The translations under genes were made by a program, and so were the position numbers. From NCBI GenBank assembly GCA_018292915.2, contig JACVVK020000472.1, positions 62,001 to 126,000 on the forward strand: a DNA stretch of 64,000 nucleotides, in the 5' to 3' direction. Of the stretch, positions 27,546 to 39,730 are shown one piece after another (the first letter of the stretch is position 1; each line of letters opens with the position of its first letter). Origin of the DNA: Batillaria attramentaria. Taxonomy: Eukaryota; Mollusca; Gastropoda; Batillariidae. The notes beneath the pieces are model-generated. The model was not told the origin of the DNA. It made no database searches and saw only the letters and a list, made by a program, of their open reading frames with translations.

Positions 27546-28765
27546 TAGCATAAGTAACATTAAAGGAAGCATGAGTTCGGTCAGCCATTGTACATTCTGA
27601 TAGTCAGTCACGCTAAGCACTGTAGCACACTTACCACATCTGATCCAAGATGCAGAATGAATTGAGATTCCCAACATGATGTTGCGGATTACTCATCAAA
27701 CGCTTCAACCCCCCCCCCCCCCTCCCCCAACACATTACTTTCTACAATCCCACTCCACAATCTTTTTTTCTTACCTCTTTTAAAAAAAAACCAAAAAAAA
27801 CATACATGCATGCACATGATAAGAAAGATGTCTCAATACTATGGTGTGCAATTCATCAGTGGGATCGTATGCATGTACCAAAGTTAACATTCATGCCTGG
27901 TCCGGAATAAATGCCCTGCGTATGCTGAGATATAAAGTGGCAAGGTAAACTAAGTGGGCACATCCTTACAACACAAAATCACTAAAATGAGTCACAAGAC
28001 TGCACTTACTAATGAAAAGTTCTATTTAAACAAACACTTGAAAAATATGAACAATTTTACTAAGATTTATAGACAATTTATCCTTAAAAACAACTACAAA
28101 AAATACGGTAGCATCTTTGCTAGCACAAAAAAGGTATGTCATTCACAGTGCTGCGAAGTGATGCTTGGTAAATTTTAGAGAAGAAGACAGAAAAGAAAAA
28201 AAAAACTTTTAAATTAAAAGCAACATCACTGCCCGGGGGGAGGGGGGGGGGGGAGGGGGGGGGAACACTAGGTGTTTATTTCTGACATATCACAAGTATC
28301 AATATGACGTTAACAGCACTAATAGAACTGTGCTAGGTTCGTAGGAAAAAAGTGAAATTTCGCACTAGATCAATGGACTGACATCTCACACACACCATCT
28401 ACACAAACTGATGCAAAAACCATTTACAAATCCAACACTATCATGTGTCACATTTAGTTAAACAGCAAACGAGACGACGAGCACAGAAATAACCACTCAC
28501 AGCCACACATCACTTTTTTGGTCAAATACAACACTTCACCGCTGTAGATGTGACTGACGTGGAAAAAGAAAGAGAACGAAATTGCACAGCAGGGCATCAT
28601 ATTCATGTGGGAAATTGGTCAATGGCCACTTCATATTTGAAATGTCCAATCACTGTCTTAACAAGGCAGATATTTGTCCCATTATTTAAGACGAATGTCC
28701 AATATTTTTACAATCAGCCATGACATTTGTTCTATTATGTTCCTACATGTAATACGAAGCCCTGC

Positions 28766-28810
<45 letters not shown>

Positions 28811-28896
28811 AAAGTAAAGACCATAAAACAGAAAGAGCGGTTGATCCTGACCAAAGCTATTAAAGATGCTCATCGGTGGTTAGCTATCAATCACCA
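27546..28896. other. No gene recognised; homopolymer and (GA)n tracts
   Basis: Holds a poly-C near 27710, A-rich runs, a G-rich tract at 28237-28264 and an (AG)n microsatellite at 28770-28802. No coding support. Confidence 0.45.
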
Positions 28897-29366
28897 TTAA
28901 CTCTTCCCGGACGAACGGCTGCACACGCGGCCCTGCAGCACACACTGGTTTCAGACGAACGGCCGCATATGTGGATCGTGATTTTTTTTTTTTTACATGA
29001 CTAACAAGAACGATAGTTACAGTGTGCCTTACAGTTTTCAAAACTGAGGGTCACTTTGACCATCTCTGTTAAGTTCAGAAGGTTATTTTGTAAAATCAGT
29101 GAAGTACAGCCTCCAAATCTCTGCATCAGATTCTCAAACCTCTGTGTCAACGACGCACATGTTTGATAAGGAACACTGTATAAATTTACATTTGAAAGTT
29201 GGAATTTCAGCAATAGATGCAGAAATATGTTAGTAAACTTCCCTGAAAATTTCAAGTATGTATCTTGTTTTGTTACTTCTTTTATTTTTAGATTTTCTGA
29301 ACCTCACAAATTGGCCCGTCAACAGGGGATGGCCGAGGAAAAATCAGCCCGTCTTGAATGAGTTAA
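28897..29366. mobile_element. TTAA-bounded element with short imperfect TIRs
   Basis: A 470-bp block is bounded by TTAA on both sides (28897-28900 and 29363-29366). The ends are TTAACTCTTCCCGGACG and, inverted on the right, TTAACTCATTCAAGACGGG. Internally the word GACGAACGGC(N)GCA occurs twice near the left end. TTAA targets are typical of piggyBac and Kolobok transposons; the superfamily here is not proven. Confidence 0.6.
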
Positions 29367-30115
29367 TCAAACTGAATCAATTACCATTTCACTTCAGAGG
29401 GGAAGCGCGTAAGAACTAGACATTTTAACACTTTCTGTAAAGACCAACACTGAATGTGTGTGAAACACCAGGTATTTCACAAACAGAATTTTATCACAGC
29501 TGCGACAGGTAAAACTATTTTCAGTGAAACCACAGTTAGTTGCTACCTTTACTCACGTTGTGGGTGGCACTAAGCCACAATTTAAGCGAACAAAACAAAT
29601 CACTAAGCACTGCCAGTGAAATTCTTTTTCTGTGAATTAGAGACAAATGCAGAACAGTCTGGTTTTCAATGCAGAAATTTGTCAATTTAACTAGAGTGTG
29701 TCTCACACACACACACAATGATAGATCTAGTCTAACTGGCTGAGTTGCATATTGAGAAAGAACACTTCTTTTGTAGAGAGGACAGACTCAGTCACAACTA
29801 CGCATTCATCCCTCCATCCAAACCACATCCCTTTCTCGACTGCGCGTCCAATCCAATTCACAAAGCTGCCTCACCCCACTGGCAAGGCCGCAAACACGAA
29901 GTCCCCGTGAGGCATTCAAATCCATGAAATCCTGCCAACACTGAAGAGCAGGCACTCGCTGTCAACGCGCACACAGTAAGCTCCACCGACAACCCACCTG
30001 TCATCAGTATCTGGCAGGTTGAGGCAATTCTGTACAGATCGAGGACACTGTCCACAGGCGAGGGAAATATGTACATGATTTGTGTGTGTGTGTGTGTGTT
30101 TTTGTGTCGCTGTCA
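29367..30115. other. Proximal UBL3 3' UTR (inferred)
   Basis: This sequence follows the UBL3 stop on the minus strand. No polyadenylation word close to the stop is convincing. A (GT)n of about 20 bp lies at 30079-30100, directly beyond the stop. No other gene is seen. Confidence 0.4.
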
Positions 30116-33100
30116 CTAGAGAACCACACAACAGTTGTTGCACCCAGTTTCTCCGCTTTTGTCCTTCTTTAGCTGACCTGCAAATCGCACACAAAAGACA
30201 GAAACAAATTACAGCACTGCATACTTTTTTCTTTTCTTCTTTTTTTGCTGCCACAACTCTTTGCCGGCTCCAGTGGTATTCCTCCCTGGTAATGGGTGGA
30301 ATCCACTGAGGGCTCGGAAGCTGGGGCAATTTTTTTTAAATTATGTATGATGATGGAGATGAGGATGATGCTACTCAGGTCCGTGTGGTTTGGGACTGTG
30401 GGACAGGGCCGCATTCAACACTTCCTGTCATAAAATATCCCAGCATTAACATTAACCAGGCCCGGGAACTACGGCACCTGTGGTGCCGGCCGTGTAATCA
30501 TCCACATCCTAAGTCATACCAAGGGAAGCACCCCCAAAGTCGCACCCGTGAAGTGGGTGAATCTCCGCTGTGTGGCAACAGCCTCCCCATTGGGACCATA
30601 GCACACCCGCTCTGGGTAGGAGCTGACCTAGACAGGAAAAATCCCGTTTGCCTCGGCTGAGACTCGAACCTGGGTCTCCCAGTCCACAGTCCGAAGTGCT
30701 AATCACTACACTACGGGGGCCGGTAGCACTGCATACTTAATGCATGGGTGACACTTCAATTTTAAAAGACTGAAACCCAGGTGGAGGTGCATGGGTACTG
30801 GGTCTCAAAAGGATGGAACACCAGCCAAACACAAATTTTTTTTAAGCAAATTTAAAAGCATTTGCTGGCGCCTTCTGGCACTGTAAACTTGTGCAAAATA
30901 TGAATGTGGCACTTACCTCTGGGTTGAGCACTACTAATAGTACTGTCTGACCCATGCCACTCAACAAACAGAATTTCAGTCAGGGTAGGTTTCCTCAAAA
31001 CAGATTTTAGACTAAAGAGTGTCACCCATGTTTATATCATATAAAATATGACATGGCTCACTGGCACTGTACATTAAAAATACTGATTTACCATAATGTG
31101 TTTGTTTCAATCAACAAACTTTGCACACTCAATGGAGGGTTCCCCCTCGTCAGCACCCCCCCCCCCCCCCCCCCAAATAACAGACTGCCTTTTACACAGC
31201 AACTGCTTTTAATTTCAGTCTGCCATGGCGTTTGAAAGAGATGGTTTGGCAGCCACAACATTACGTACCTTGATTATTTGGTTCAGGGAGGTTTTCACGC
31301 GAGACTAAGTGCATCACTGTTGTCTTCCCTGTCGGCAGTTGCAATGCTGAGGAAGACAAAAATTAACAACTATAGTTTCATCGCATGAAAAAGCTTACTT
31401 TTTATTTAAAGATCAGAAAACCCCCAAGCATACAAACAATGAACAATCAGTAACTAGAATGAATGCAGCTGTAGACATTGTAGTGATTCGTACTGACGTC
31501 GACTGTAGTGAGACCCAGAGGTATGAGAACTAACAGATCAGGTCGAATGACATGACGGTGACTTTCATTCATGTACATTGTAGTTGCAGGGTTGCACATG
31601 TCTTTAAGTCGGTTCCAGGACATTGACCTATAAAAATTTCAAATGTCCTATTTTTCCCACCTCAAGTGGACATTATTTTGTCCTATTAAAATTTTTATTG
31701 CCACTAAGTGGCCAGGACACTGTGTCCTATCACTTTGCCGTTTCCAGGCCACTTTGTCCTATAGAAGCTGTGGAAAATGTGCAACCCTGTAGTTGTAGTG
31801 CACTGTAACGTTATAGTAACAATCCAGTCAAAACACAAGTACCTGCTAGAGTAACATTTCCATGAAGAAATCTCCCCTGGTAGATCAACCTCAAGATGTT
31901 TGTAGGCGGCAGCTGTTCATCAGCCCATTCTGTGAAAACAGGCAACAACCCAGCAAATAAATTCAGCCAAGCAAGACAAAACATTATGCAGACAGGAAAG
32001 TACTTTGACTGCAGTCATATTATATTATCAGATTAAAATGAAATAATTCTGTACAAAGTGCCTGTTTTAGTAAATCTGCAGTACAATACCAGCGATCGTC
32101 AAATGCGCTCGCCCGCTCGCTTTCGCTACCAAATTTACCGTCGGGCGAGTGAAAGCTCCGGTAGTGGTAGCCCGAATGGCGAGCAGGAATTCTGAGATGA
32201 ATCAGAACCTAGCAGCCACTCCGGGTTCCAGAATTTTTGGGGGGCTACCAGTTTTGTTCAGGGCGGTAGCCCGAATGGCTACCATGGTCCTGACACATTT
32301 GACGATCGCTGCAATACAGTAATTCGTCTCTTCTCACCTTCTGGCCAGTGACTGTAGACATGGTCTGTGATTTCTGCTGCTGAGTCACTGGGACTGAACA
32401 AGAACTCGTGGGTCTTCCCACTTACAAGGATAAGTCTTAGATTAATCTGAAAAGAAAGACAAACCAAGCATTAACTCAGACTGTCGCAAAGTCAGGGATG
32501 TCACTGGAGCTTGAAACCTATAGGACAAATGTCCTGGAAGGTGGCAGATGAACAGGACATTTGTCCTGAATTGGAACGAAACAATAGGACATTCTGGCGC
32601 ACGACAATAAAGCATTGTAAAACAGGAACCACATAAACACAGGTCAGGGTTAAACTCTTTGCCAATCAGAGGGCTTCTTTTAGGGAATACCACATACCAC
32701 ACATCAATCGCTTTGCGTGCGTGCAACTAAAAATATTCTCTGCGCAAGCGAGCAAGCTCCCAGAGTAGCGCAAGGCGGCAGCCCTCACTCGGAAAAATGT
32801 CACTAGTTTGTTCGCGATCAACCGAAACGCAATCAGACATATGACCTCCTCTTGAAATAAACAATCGGACATCTGTCCTGCTGGACAGTTTTTTCATTGG
32901 ACATTCGGCCAAGTCTATCGGTCATAGTCCTGTGTCCGGGCACCAGTGACATCCCTGCAAAGTATAACTATGATGCATCGTAAGTAATAGTACTAATACT
33001 GCATACATGGTTCCAGAGTACTGAACTTGGGCTTTTGGCAGTTTTGCAAAGTCTGCCATGCCTATTTCAGATTCACACGTGTTCACACAAAGCAAAAATG

Positions 33101-33591
33101 CCCCGTTTATGACCCAAAGCAGCCACACTAGGATTCAGTACGTAGTTAGTACATGAGTATGATACTGAACTCAATAACCTCGTCTCAAATGTATTACATG
33201 TTGACAAAAGAAAAAAGACAGTTGTGTGGAGAGGGATTATGCATTCCTTTCGGACAGGTCCCGGGGTCTGCTCTGTAGAAAAGTGAGGAGACCAGTGCAG
33301 CGATCCGCTGAACGACAGAATAATTCTGACCTTAGCAATTTGATCAGCCCATGCTGCCTGCTGTGTATGGTCTCCTAGACCTGCTCCTACCGTAAGCACC
33401 AGTACTCAGCCCCACAACAAGGTCAATTGCCCAACAACCACAGATATTGTCAAGCACAATTAGGCTGATTATAAAAACTGATACATTTTAATGGTTTGAA
33501 GAAGGTGTTTAACGACAACCATGTTACGAGGTGATATAAAGAGCAAATGCAGCATTACAACCTTGTCACTGGGGATGTGACGGCTTGCCAT
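30116..33591 (-). CDS. UBL3: UBL3, ubiquitin-like protein 3 (membrane-anchored, prenylated)
   Basis: Five coding exons on the minus strand: 33591-33562, 32446-32338, 31929-31843, 31346-31269, 30177-30116. GT-AG boundaries and phases agree, giving 121 residues against about 117 in the human protein. The ubiquitin-like fold is read from INLRLILVSGKT, FLFSPSDSAAEI, NILRLIYQGRFLHGN and PTGKTTVMHLVSRENLPEP, close to the vertebrate UBL3. The C-terminus CCVVL ends in a CaaX box (CVVL), which predicts geranylgeranylation, with an adjacent cysteine as a possible palmitoylation site. In known biology UBL3 sits on membranes and acts as a sorting modifier for small extracellular vesicles. The first exon codes only 10 residues (start MASRHIPSDK), which differ from the vertebrate start. 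Introns carry three 6-bp-TSD elements and a SINE. Confidence 0.95.
30227..30724 (-). mobile_element. tRNA-derived SINE, family S4, with 14-bp TSD, in last UBL3 intron
   Basis: Read on the minus strand the head is CCCCCGTAGTGTAGTGATTA (box A region) and the box B is GGTTCGAGTCT. The body is about 300 bp and the 3' end is A-rich with AAG words. It is bounded by exact AGCACTGCATACTT at 30213-30226 and 30725-30738. Its 3' end comes to about 50 bp from the acceptor of the last UBL3 exon (30177), in the same orientation as the gene. Confidence 0.88.
30739..31268. other. UBL3 intron sequence
   Basis: The rest of the fourth UBL3 intron shows a poly-C run at about 31157-31174 and no recognised element or gene. 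Confidence 0.5.
31587..31789. mobile_element. MITE, family M2 copy 2 (TIR CAGGGTTGCACAT, 6-bp TSD)
   Basis: A 203-bp element starts CAGGGTTGCACATG and ends ATGTGCAACCCTG. Exact TAGTTG flanks it at 31581-31586 and 31790-31795. It is about 90% similar by eye to 742-945. It lies in the UBL3 intron between exons 31843 and 31346. Confidence 0.9.
32090..32311. mobile_element. MITE, family M1 copy 2 (TIR CAGCGATCGTCAAATG, 6-bp TSD)
   Basis: A 222-bp element in opposite orientation to 212-434. Exact CAATAC flanks it at 32084-32089 and 32312-32317. It ends about 26 bp from the splice donor of the UBL3 exon at 32338-32446. Confidence 0.92.
32493..32957. mobile_element. MITE, family M4 (TIR CAGGGATGTCACTGG, 6-bp TSD)
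   Basis: A 465-bp element has perfect 15-bp TIRs, CAGGGATGTCACTGG and its complement, and exact CAAAGT flanks at 32487-32492 and 32958-32963. Its interior repeats the word AGGACA(N)TGTCCTG, like family M2, which suggests the two share ancestry or a binding site. It lies in the first UBL3 intron, about 40 bp from the second-exon acceptor. Confidence 0.93.
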
Positions 33592-34154
33592 TTTCACATC
33601 AATAGTCCTCGCAGAAAATCGACGAATGCCTTTGCTAACCGCAGTCACTGAAGAACGGCTGCTGAGCTCGTCAACTGCAGGACATGGCAGCTAATTGCCA
33701 GTCCGTGACGCGTGTCCTCGATCGCAGACACTGAAGATGCCTCTTTCCGCGGAGGCTGTCTGCTTGTTTGTTTTCAGGAGAGGAGACGCCTTATGATGTT
33801 TTCGTGCACTCAACTCTCGGATTAGGCAACTCCATATCCTTCCACAACGAAGCACGACTCAGAATAAGAAAATCCCGAACTGTTCAATCAAGTTAAAGAT
33901 AATGTACGTTACGAGCGGGTCAGATCTGACGGCAAAATATTTTGACAAGTGAAAGGGATGAAGATTCTCCAAGACTAATGGCGGTGGGCAAAGCTTGATG
34001 GGAGAATGTGACGTCATCAGACAGCTTCCTCTATCTGTTGTCCACTTCCGGTAAGAGATGTGAGGGTTGGAAACCAGACACACTTCAAACAGCAGGAATT
34101 TCTTTTGCCATTTAGGCTTGAGTTCCTTTGATACCTCTGAAGAGAGAAAAATTG
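33592..34154. promoter_or_regulatory. Candidate bidirectional promoter between UBL3 (-) and STXBP4 (+)
   Basis: The two start codons are only 725 bp apart on opposite strands. Motifs seen are a perfect CRE palindrome TGACGTCA at 34009-34016, an ETS-like CTTCCGG near 34043-34049, and several CG dinucleotides around 33600-33730. A probable non-coding first exon of STXBP4 ends at 34154 with ATTG|GTAAGT. Transcription start sites cannot be placed from sequence alone. Confidence 0.6.
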
Positions 34155-34316
34155 GTAAGTTGTGGTATTGATCCAGTCAAACGTTGGGGAGTTTGGACTT
34201 ATGCAGTCAAAATCCTTGCCTAAAGGAGCAAGTTGTTCTTGTTTACACTTAGCTGTGTACAGCAGTCTGCAAAAGGAATGTTTATAAATCACTGCGCTAT
34301 GTTTACTCTGCAGATC

Positions 34317-37241
34317 ATGTCAGTCATTTTGACTTTGACGGAAACACAGACAGATGCAGTTGGAGAGAATGGGGCTGCACAGATTGAAAGGTATGTGTAT
34401 GGTGTAAAATTTTATGCTATTCACATCAAGCGAAAGTAAATTGATGGTCAAGATGTGTAAATGAATAATTGTGAATTGTACACCAGCAGTGCATACAGTG
34501 TGCAACTAATTAACATGATCATGCATGTTTTCTACATTCTTCACAATCGGAAGTTCTGTTGGTGCTTTGCTGTTGGTGTGTCCTGCTTCTGTGACCCAGC
34601 ACTTCCATGTTGCATGCAAATACATGTTAGATGTATCAGACTATTGAGAGGGGCTGCATATATACGTGATCTTTACTGTAGTATGCACAAAGTCTATGAC
34701 AGACATGTCACTGAATCAAAGTTGACTTCAGTCAAGCACAAAAGCTGTTGAAAGCTAATACTAATTGTTTATAAATCCGAACAGCTATTCAAGTCAACCT
34801 ACTGTTTCACTTAGCTCAGACAATACAGCTGTACGTGCCAACACAATTAATGTTAGAAGTGAAAAGTTACTGTACAAAGTGGATCTGCAGCCACAAATAC
34901 TGTCTATTGTTTACTCAGTGTATGTAGTGATACACATGAACATGTGCACAACACTTACTCACCTTTTAAAAAAATAAATTCAGTTGAATTATTTTCTGTG
35001 AAAGGAATGAAGAAGTGGATGATGAAGACGATGATGCCAGAGAAGCTGAGCTGGTCGTCTTTGATGACACAAGTCAAGGCTTGGGTAAGTACATAGTTAT
35101 TAATGCTAGCATTACTGTTTTCTGCTTCTGTATGTTGATCACTGTTACGCCAGACCAACCTTTTAATTGATTATTTAATCCAAGTCACTATTGACAGTTA
35201 AAGCACTAAGCTTTCAAATTGCAAAGTGCACAAAAAAACAAATGCATATTTCAGGGCTGAGATTTAGCAAGCCAGGCTAAGGAGCCAGCCGGGCTCCTAA
35301 CCTGGGAAGTTGAGGTTGCCAGAAAATTTTTCAGGTTGCCAGACCCTTTGATCGAAAACGCGGTTTTATTTTAAATTGTATAACTATTGTAGCTAATAAA
35401 CAAGAAAACTTTCAACAACAACACTGTTTAATTTTTGTGCACTCTCCTTCTGGCAACAATCTCTGTGTCCAACTGACCGGCTGCTCATGGTTTTTGATCG
35501 AATCAAGTTTAAACAAATTTGTGCTGATTACAGCGCGTGTCAAGAGTCTGTGTACAGACACGGAATCTCTACCACTGGCGGTAATTTTCAGGTCGCCAGC
35601 CGGGCGAATAGTACCGTAAATCGAGTTCGCCAGACACCATTTTTAGGGGCCATTGGCGAGTTGGCGAGCGTTAAAGCTCAGCGCTGATATTTGTATAGAA
35701 TTCAAATAAATCTATCGTAAATTGTAACTACATGTATACTGTATAGTCTTTTCATATTGCCTTCCGTATAGGGTTGAAGATTTGCGGAGGCTGCAGCGTC
35801 GACGCCCAACATGAGGATGGGATTTTCATCAAGCGTATTTTGCCTGGAGGACTTGCTGACAGGCAAGGTGAGGCTAAGCTGTAAGCTGCACGGTGTAGAG
35901 ATGGTCACAGATACAGTCTTAAAATAAATAAAAGAATGAGTAAAGCAGACATTCTGGGGACCTGGAAAAAAAAGTTTAGTGGCTAACTAATAGTCATTTT
36001 TGCAGTACAAATTCAAAGATCAGAGATTGGAAAACTTTTTCATAGACTACTTTATTATGCAGGTACATGTATACATGTAGTATCTGCCTAGACAAGTGGT
36101 GGAATAAGGCAGTACCAAGGGCAGAAGTAGAATTAGGGCTGTGTGGGTTTGTATTTTTTTGTTTTTTTTTTTTTGTTTGTTGTTTGTTTGGGGTTTTTTG
36201 TGTGTGTTTTTGGGTGTTTTTTGTGTTTTTGGTTTTTGGTGGTTTTATTTATTTATTTATTTATTTATTTTTTTTTGGGGGGGGGGGGGGGGGTGTTTGT
36301 TTGTTGGTTGTTTTTATTTTGGTTTTTTTATGTGCTTTGTTTCGTCTATTTTGTTTAACTTCTTGATAAAAGACTTGCATAGAACATAGCATGTATTTTG
36401 GAGTTTGTTTATATATACAGTACTTTTTTTTGCGCATTGCAGCTGGCTTGGAGGAAGGAGATTTGATCCTAGAGGTGAATGGACAGGGTATGGAGGGCAT
36501 CACGTATGACAGGTACTTACTTGTTCACAGACATGACAAAAGAGTTACAGTGTTCAGCAGCTACGTTAGGTGTCAAGAGTTGGCTTGAGTGTGATAACCA
36601 CACCGGGTACACTCTTGAAAGAGGTGATTTAGGTTTAGTTGCTTGACTGAGCCTGTTTGGGAGTCATAAGTGTGCTATTCTCCACGTACCACGGACTTGC
36701 TGTGCTTAAAGCATGCACACACACACACACACGCACACACACACACGCACGCACGCACACACAAAATGTCTATTTGCACCCACTCTAACACCCACTTTGG
36801 CGGGTGCGGCGACATCAAACGACTCACGGTACACACACCGTCACCTGGACTACAGTTAAGCATGCTTCTTCCCTTTCAGAGGGAACGCGCATTATTTCTA
36901 GGATTGTAATTATATGCACCGTGCAATTCATTGTTGACATAATTTTATTTGATCCGTATTCACTTTTTCCATTCTGTCTTTTCCAACCACCTCATTCCAT
37001 ACTTTCAGGGCTCTGTCCATTCTGCGCCAAGCCTCCGCCTCCGACCATGTGGAACTTGTGGTCACCCGAGATGAGGAGGCAAGGTATGAAGTTCATTGGG
37101 GTTTTTTTTTTGTGGTCAATTTACACTTTCCAGGGTAACTCTAGTTGTATTTAATAATAATAATAAATTGCTTTTATAAATATAGCGCAGTATCCCAGCA
37201 GACACTGGCTCAGAGTGCTCTACAATTACACACACAGAGAG

Positions 37242-37296
<55 letters not shown>

Positions 37297-38463
37297 CACA
37301 CACACACACACATCACTTTCATAACATACAGCTGGGATCTTGATAAAGTGAGCTGGGGGGGGGGGGGGGGGGGGGGGGTATTTATAGATGGATAGAGTTG
37401 CGCAAGCAACAAAGACCATTTCGCAGCTCATTGACTAAGAGGGAGAGACGGCTGACTGGAAGAAGTGGGTTTTTAGTTTGTTTTTAAAAACTGTGAAAGA
37501 TGGAGACTGACGGCCATGTACAGGGAGCTAGAGAAGGGTTTGTACAGCTGTATGTCTTTCTCTATAGCATGGATGGATGGTGATTTTTTTTGTTTTTTCA
37601 GAGAAGCCTTCATGGAACTGATGTCACACTATGGGTCCTCTCAGTCCCCGCGTGACAAAAATGGCTCCGTTCACGAACAGCCTTTCTTGAACGGGGAGAC
37701 AGCAGTGTGTACAAGTACATTGTCCATTCTTCTCCTTTTTTTTTTTTCTTTTTTTGTTGTTGACATAACTGTAATGTATCACTGAAGTCTGTCTGGGAAT
37801 TGCGATACCTCATTGCATCATCGCCCTGATTTTGACGGGAAGGTTGCGGGCTGGTATCTCCACAGGGTTGAAATTAGTACAGACCGAGTGGGCCTGGTTG
37901 GGGAAAACGGTGTGCAGGGGGTTGCAAAGGGGGCCTTCGATGATGTTCTGACAAATACTTTTATCTCTAAAATTACTCTCGGACAGTTTAGGCATTAGGC
38001 ATTTGTTTAAACGTGCTTGTAAATCCCCTGATGATCTTCATGGCGTTTTCTACAGATGGCTTGGAGGAGTTTCAGTCGCACATGGAGGACTTTCACAAGG
38101 TTTGTGCGTTTTAATCTGTTGATGGGGAGAGGGAGAGGGGGGATGCACTGTGCATTTGTGGATTGTCTTTGAAAGTAGGAAGTCATCATTTAATGACATT
38201 CCTTTCGGAGAAATAGTTTTTAAATGGTTCTGAAGTATGTTTTGTACCAACTGCTATGTAGAAGTCACAGTATCCAGAACATCACGGTTCCCTTCTTTTT
38301 CTTTTTACCCACCAGGAACCTGCTGATTTCAAGTTGGACTTACAGCACAATGAAAATGACTTGCATCGGGAAACTGTGAACTCTCATGGCATGAACGGAG
38401 GTAAAACAGTAAAACAGACTCGCACTATACTCAAAGTAACCAAAATAAATGTGACCTTTTTTT

Positions 38464-38502
<39 letters not shown>

Positions 38503-39678
38503 GGGCACTGTATGCAAGAAAACAGTCAAAAGTTCTCATCTTTTAGAAAAGGAAATGGTAATGACTGCGAAGTAAAAATAAAAGCGACATAAAAGGGACA
38601 GAAACCACTTAACTTTCACAAAGGACGGCACAGGTCAACGTTTTGGCTTTCGCCTTCCTCAGGAGATGCACACACACACAAAAAAAGAAATGTTGACCCG
38701 TGCCGTCCTTCGTGAAAGTTAAGTGGTTTCTGTCTCTTTTATGTCGCTGTTATTTGTCTCAATTTTTTGCCCAGTAAGTCACATTAGGCTAAAGATGGGA
38801 CTGGCAAGTGGAACTTACCTATTTTACCTGTCATGGGATGCACAACCCAAAAGTTCAGTTTCACAACACTCACAGTTTACAGCTGAATCTAAAGGGATCA
38901 GAAGTTTTGGGTTGTTTTTTTTTTTACAGAGAAGGCAAAGTAACCACCTTTCAAAAACTGGGGAAAAAAGTTTGGATTTCGTTCATTTGTGTTAGTGCTA
39001 CACTTGCTTGAGATTGAGTGGCATGACAAAATTTCCAGTAGACATTTTTGTTTTTGCAAAAAAGTAGCCCAAAACTCGGCAAAAGGCAAATTTTTCGCTG
39101 AATAAGTCTTGAGATACTCAGAAAGTGCATGGTGTGTGGAACTTTTACCAAGTTACGCGATGCCCAACTCCAAAGCAGGTGTTTTGCGACATTCACAATT
39201 TCCAGCTGAATTTGAAGTGAACGGTGATTACTCTTGTTATGGCCAGCAAGGTAATTGAATTGTCAGTCTAAAACCCTCTCAGGGAATCTCAATAGCGATA
39301 ACGCTCTCTGCCTGGGAGTTTTTCCAAGTGTGCTAGATCTAAAGTTGGGCTCTTGCATACAAAACCCTATTTCTCAAGAAGTATTGGATCCATCCTATAG
39401 GGGAATCTTCTATTGTGCAGAGCGTATGAGAGTCGGTCACATGCACGCATATTATTATTAGGGTCTGCGAGACCGTAGGTGATACGGTGGCAGGGCTGAA
39501 ACTGTGAAAGTGTTAAGCAGATGAGACTGTGCTTTGTTCAGTTGGCCAAAGAATGACTGTGGAATTTGCATAAGCAACTGTGCAGTTTACTAAATTTTGA
39601 GTGTGGGTTCTTTTGTGATCGCACATCACAAGGTTGCTGACAGTAGTCTTTTGAATGGATTTTTTGCTGTAATAGGGA

Positions 39679-39730
<52 letters not shown>

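Noticed and set aside
36067..36389. Hydrophobic plus-strand frames rich in F, C and W
   Set aside because: Produced by a T/G-rich low-complexity tract in an STXBP4 intron.
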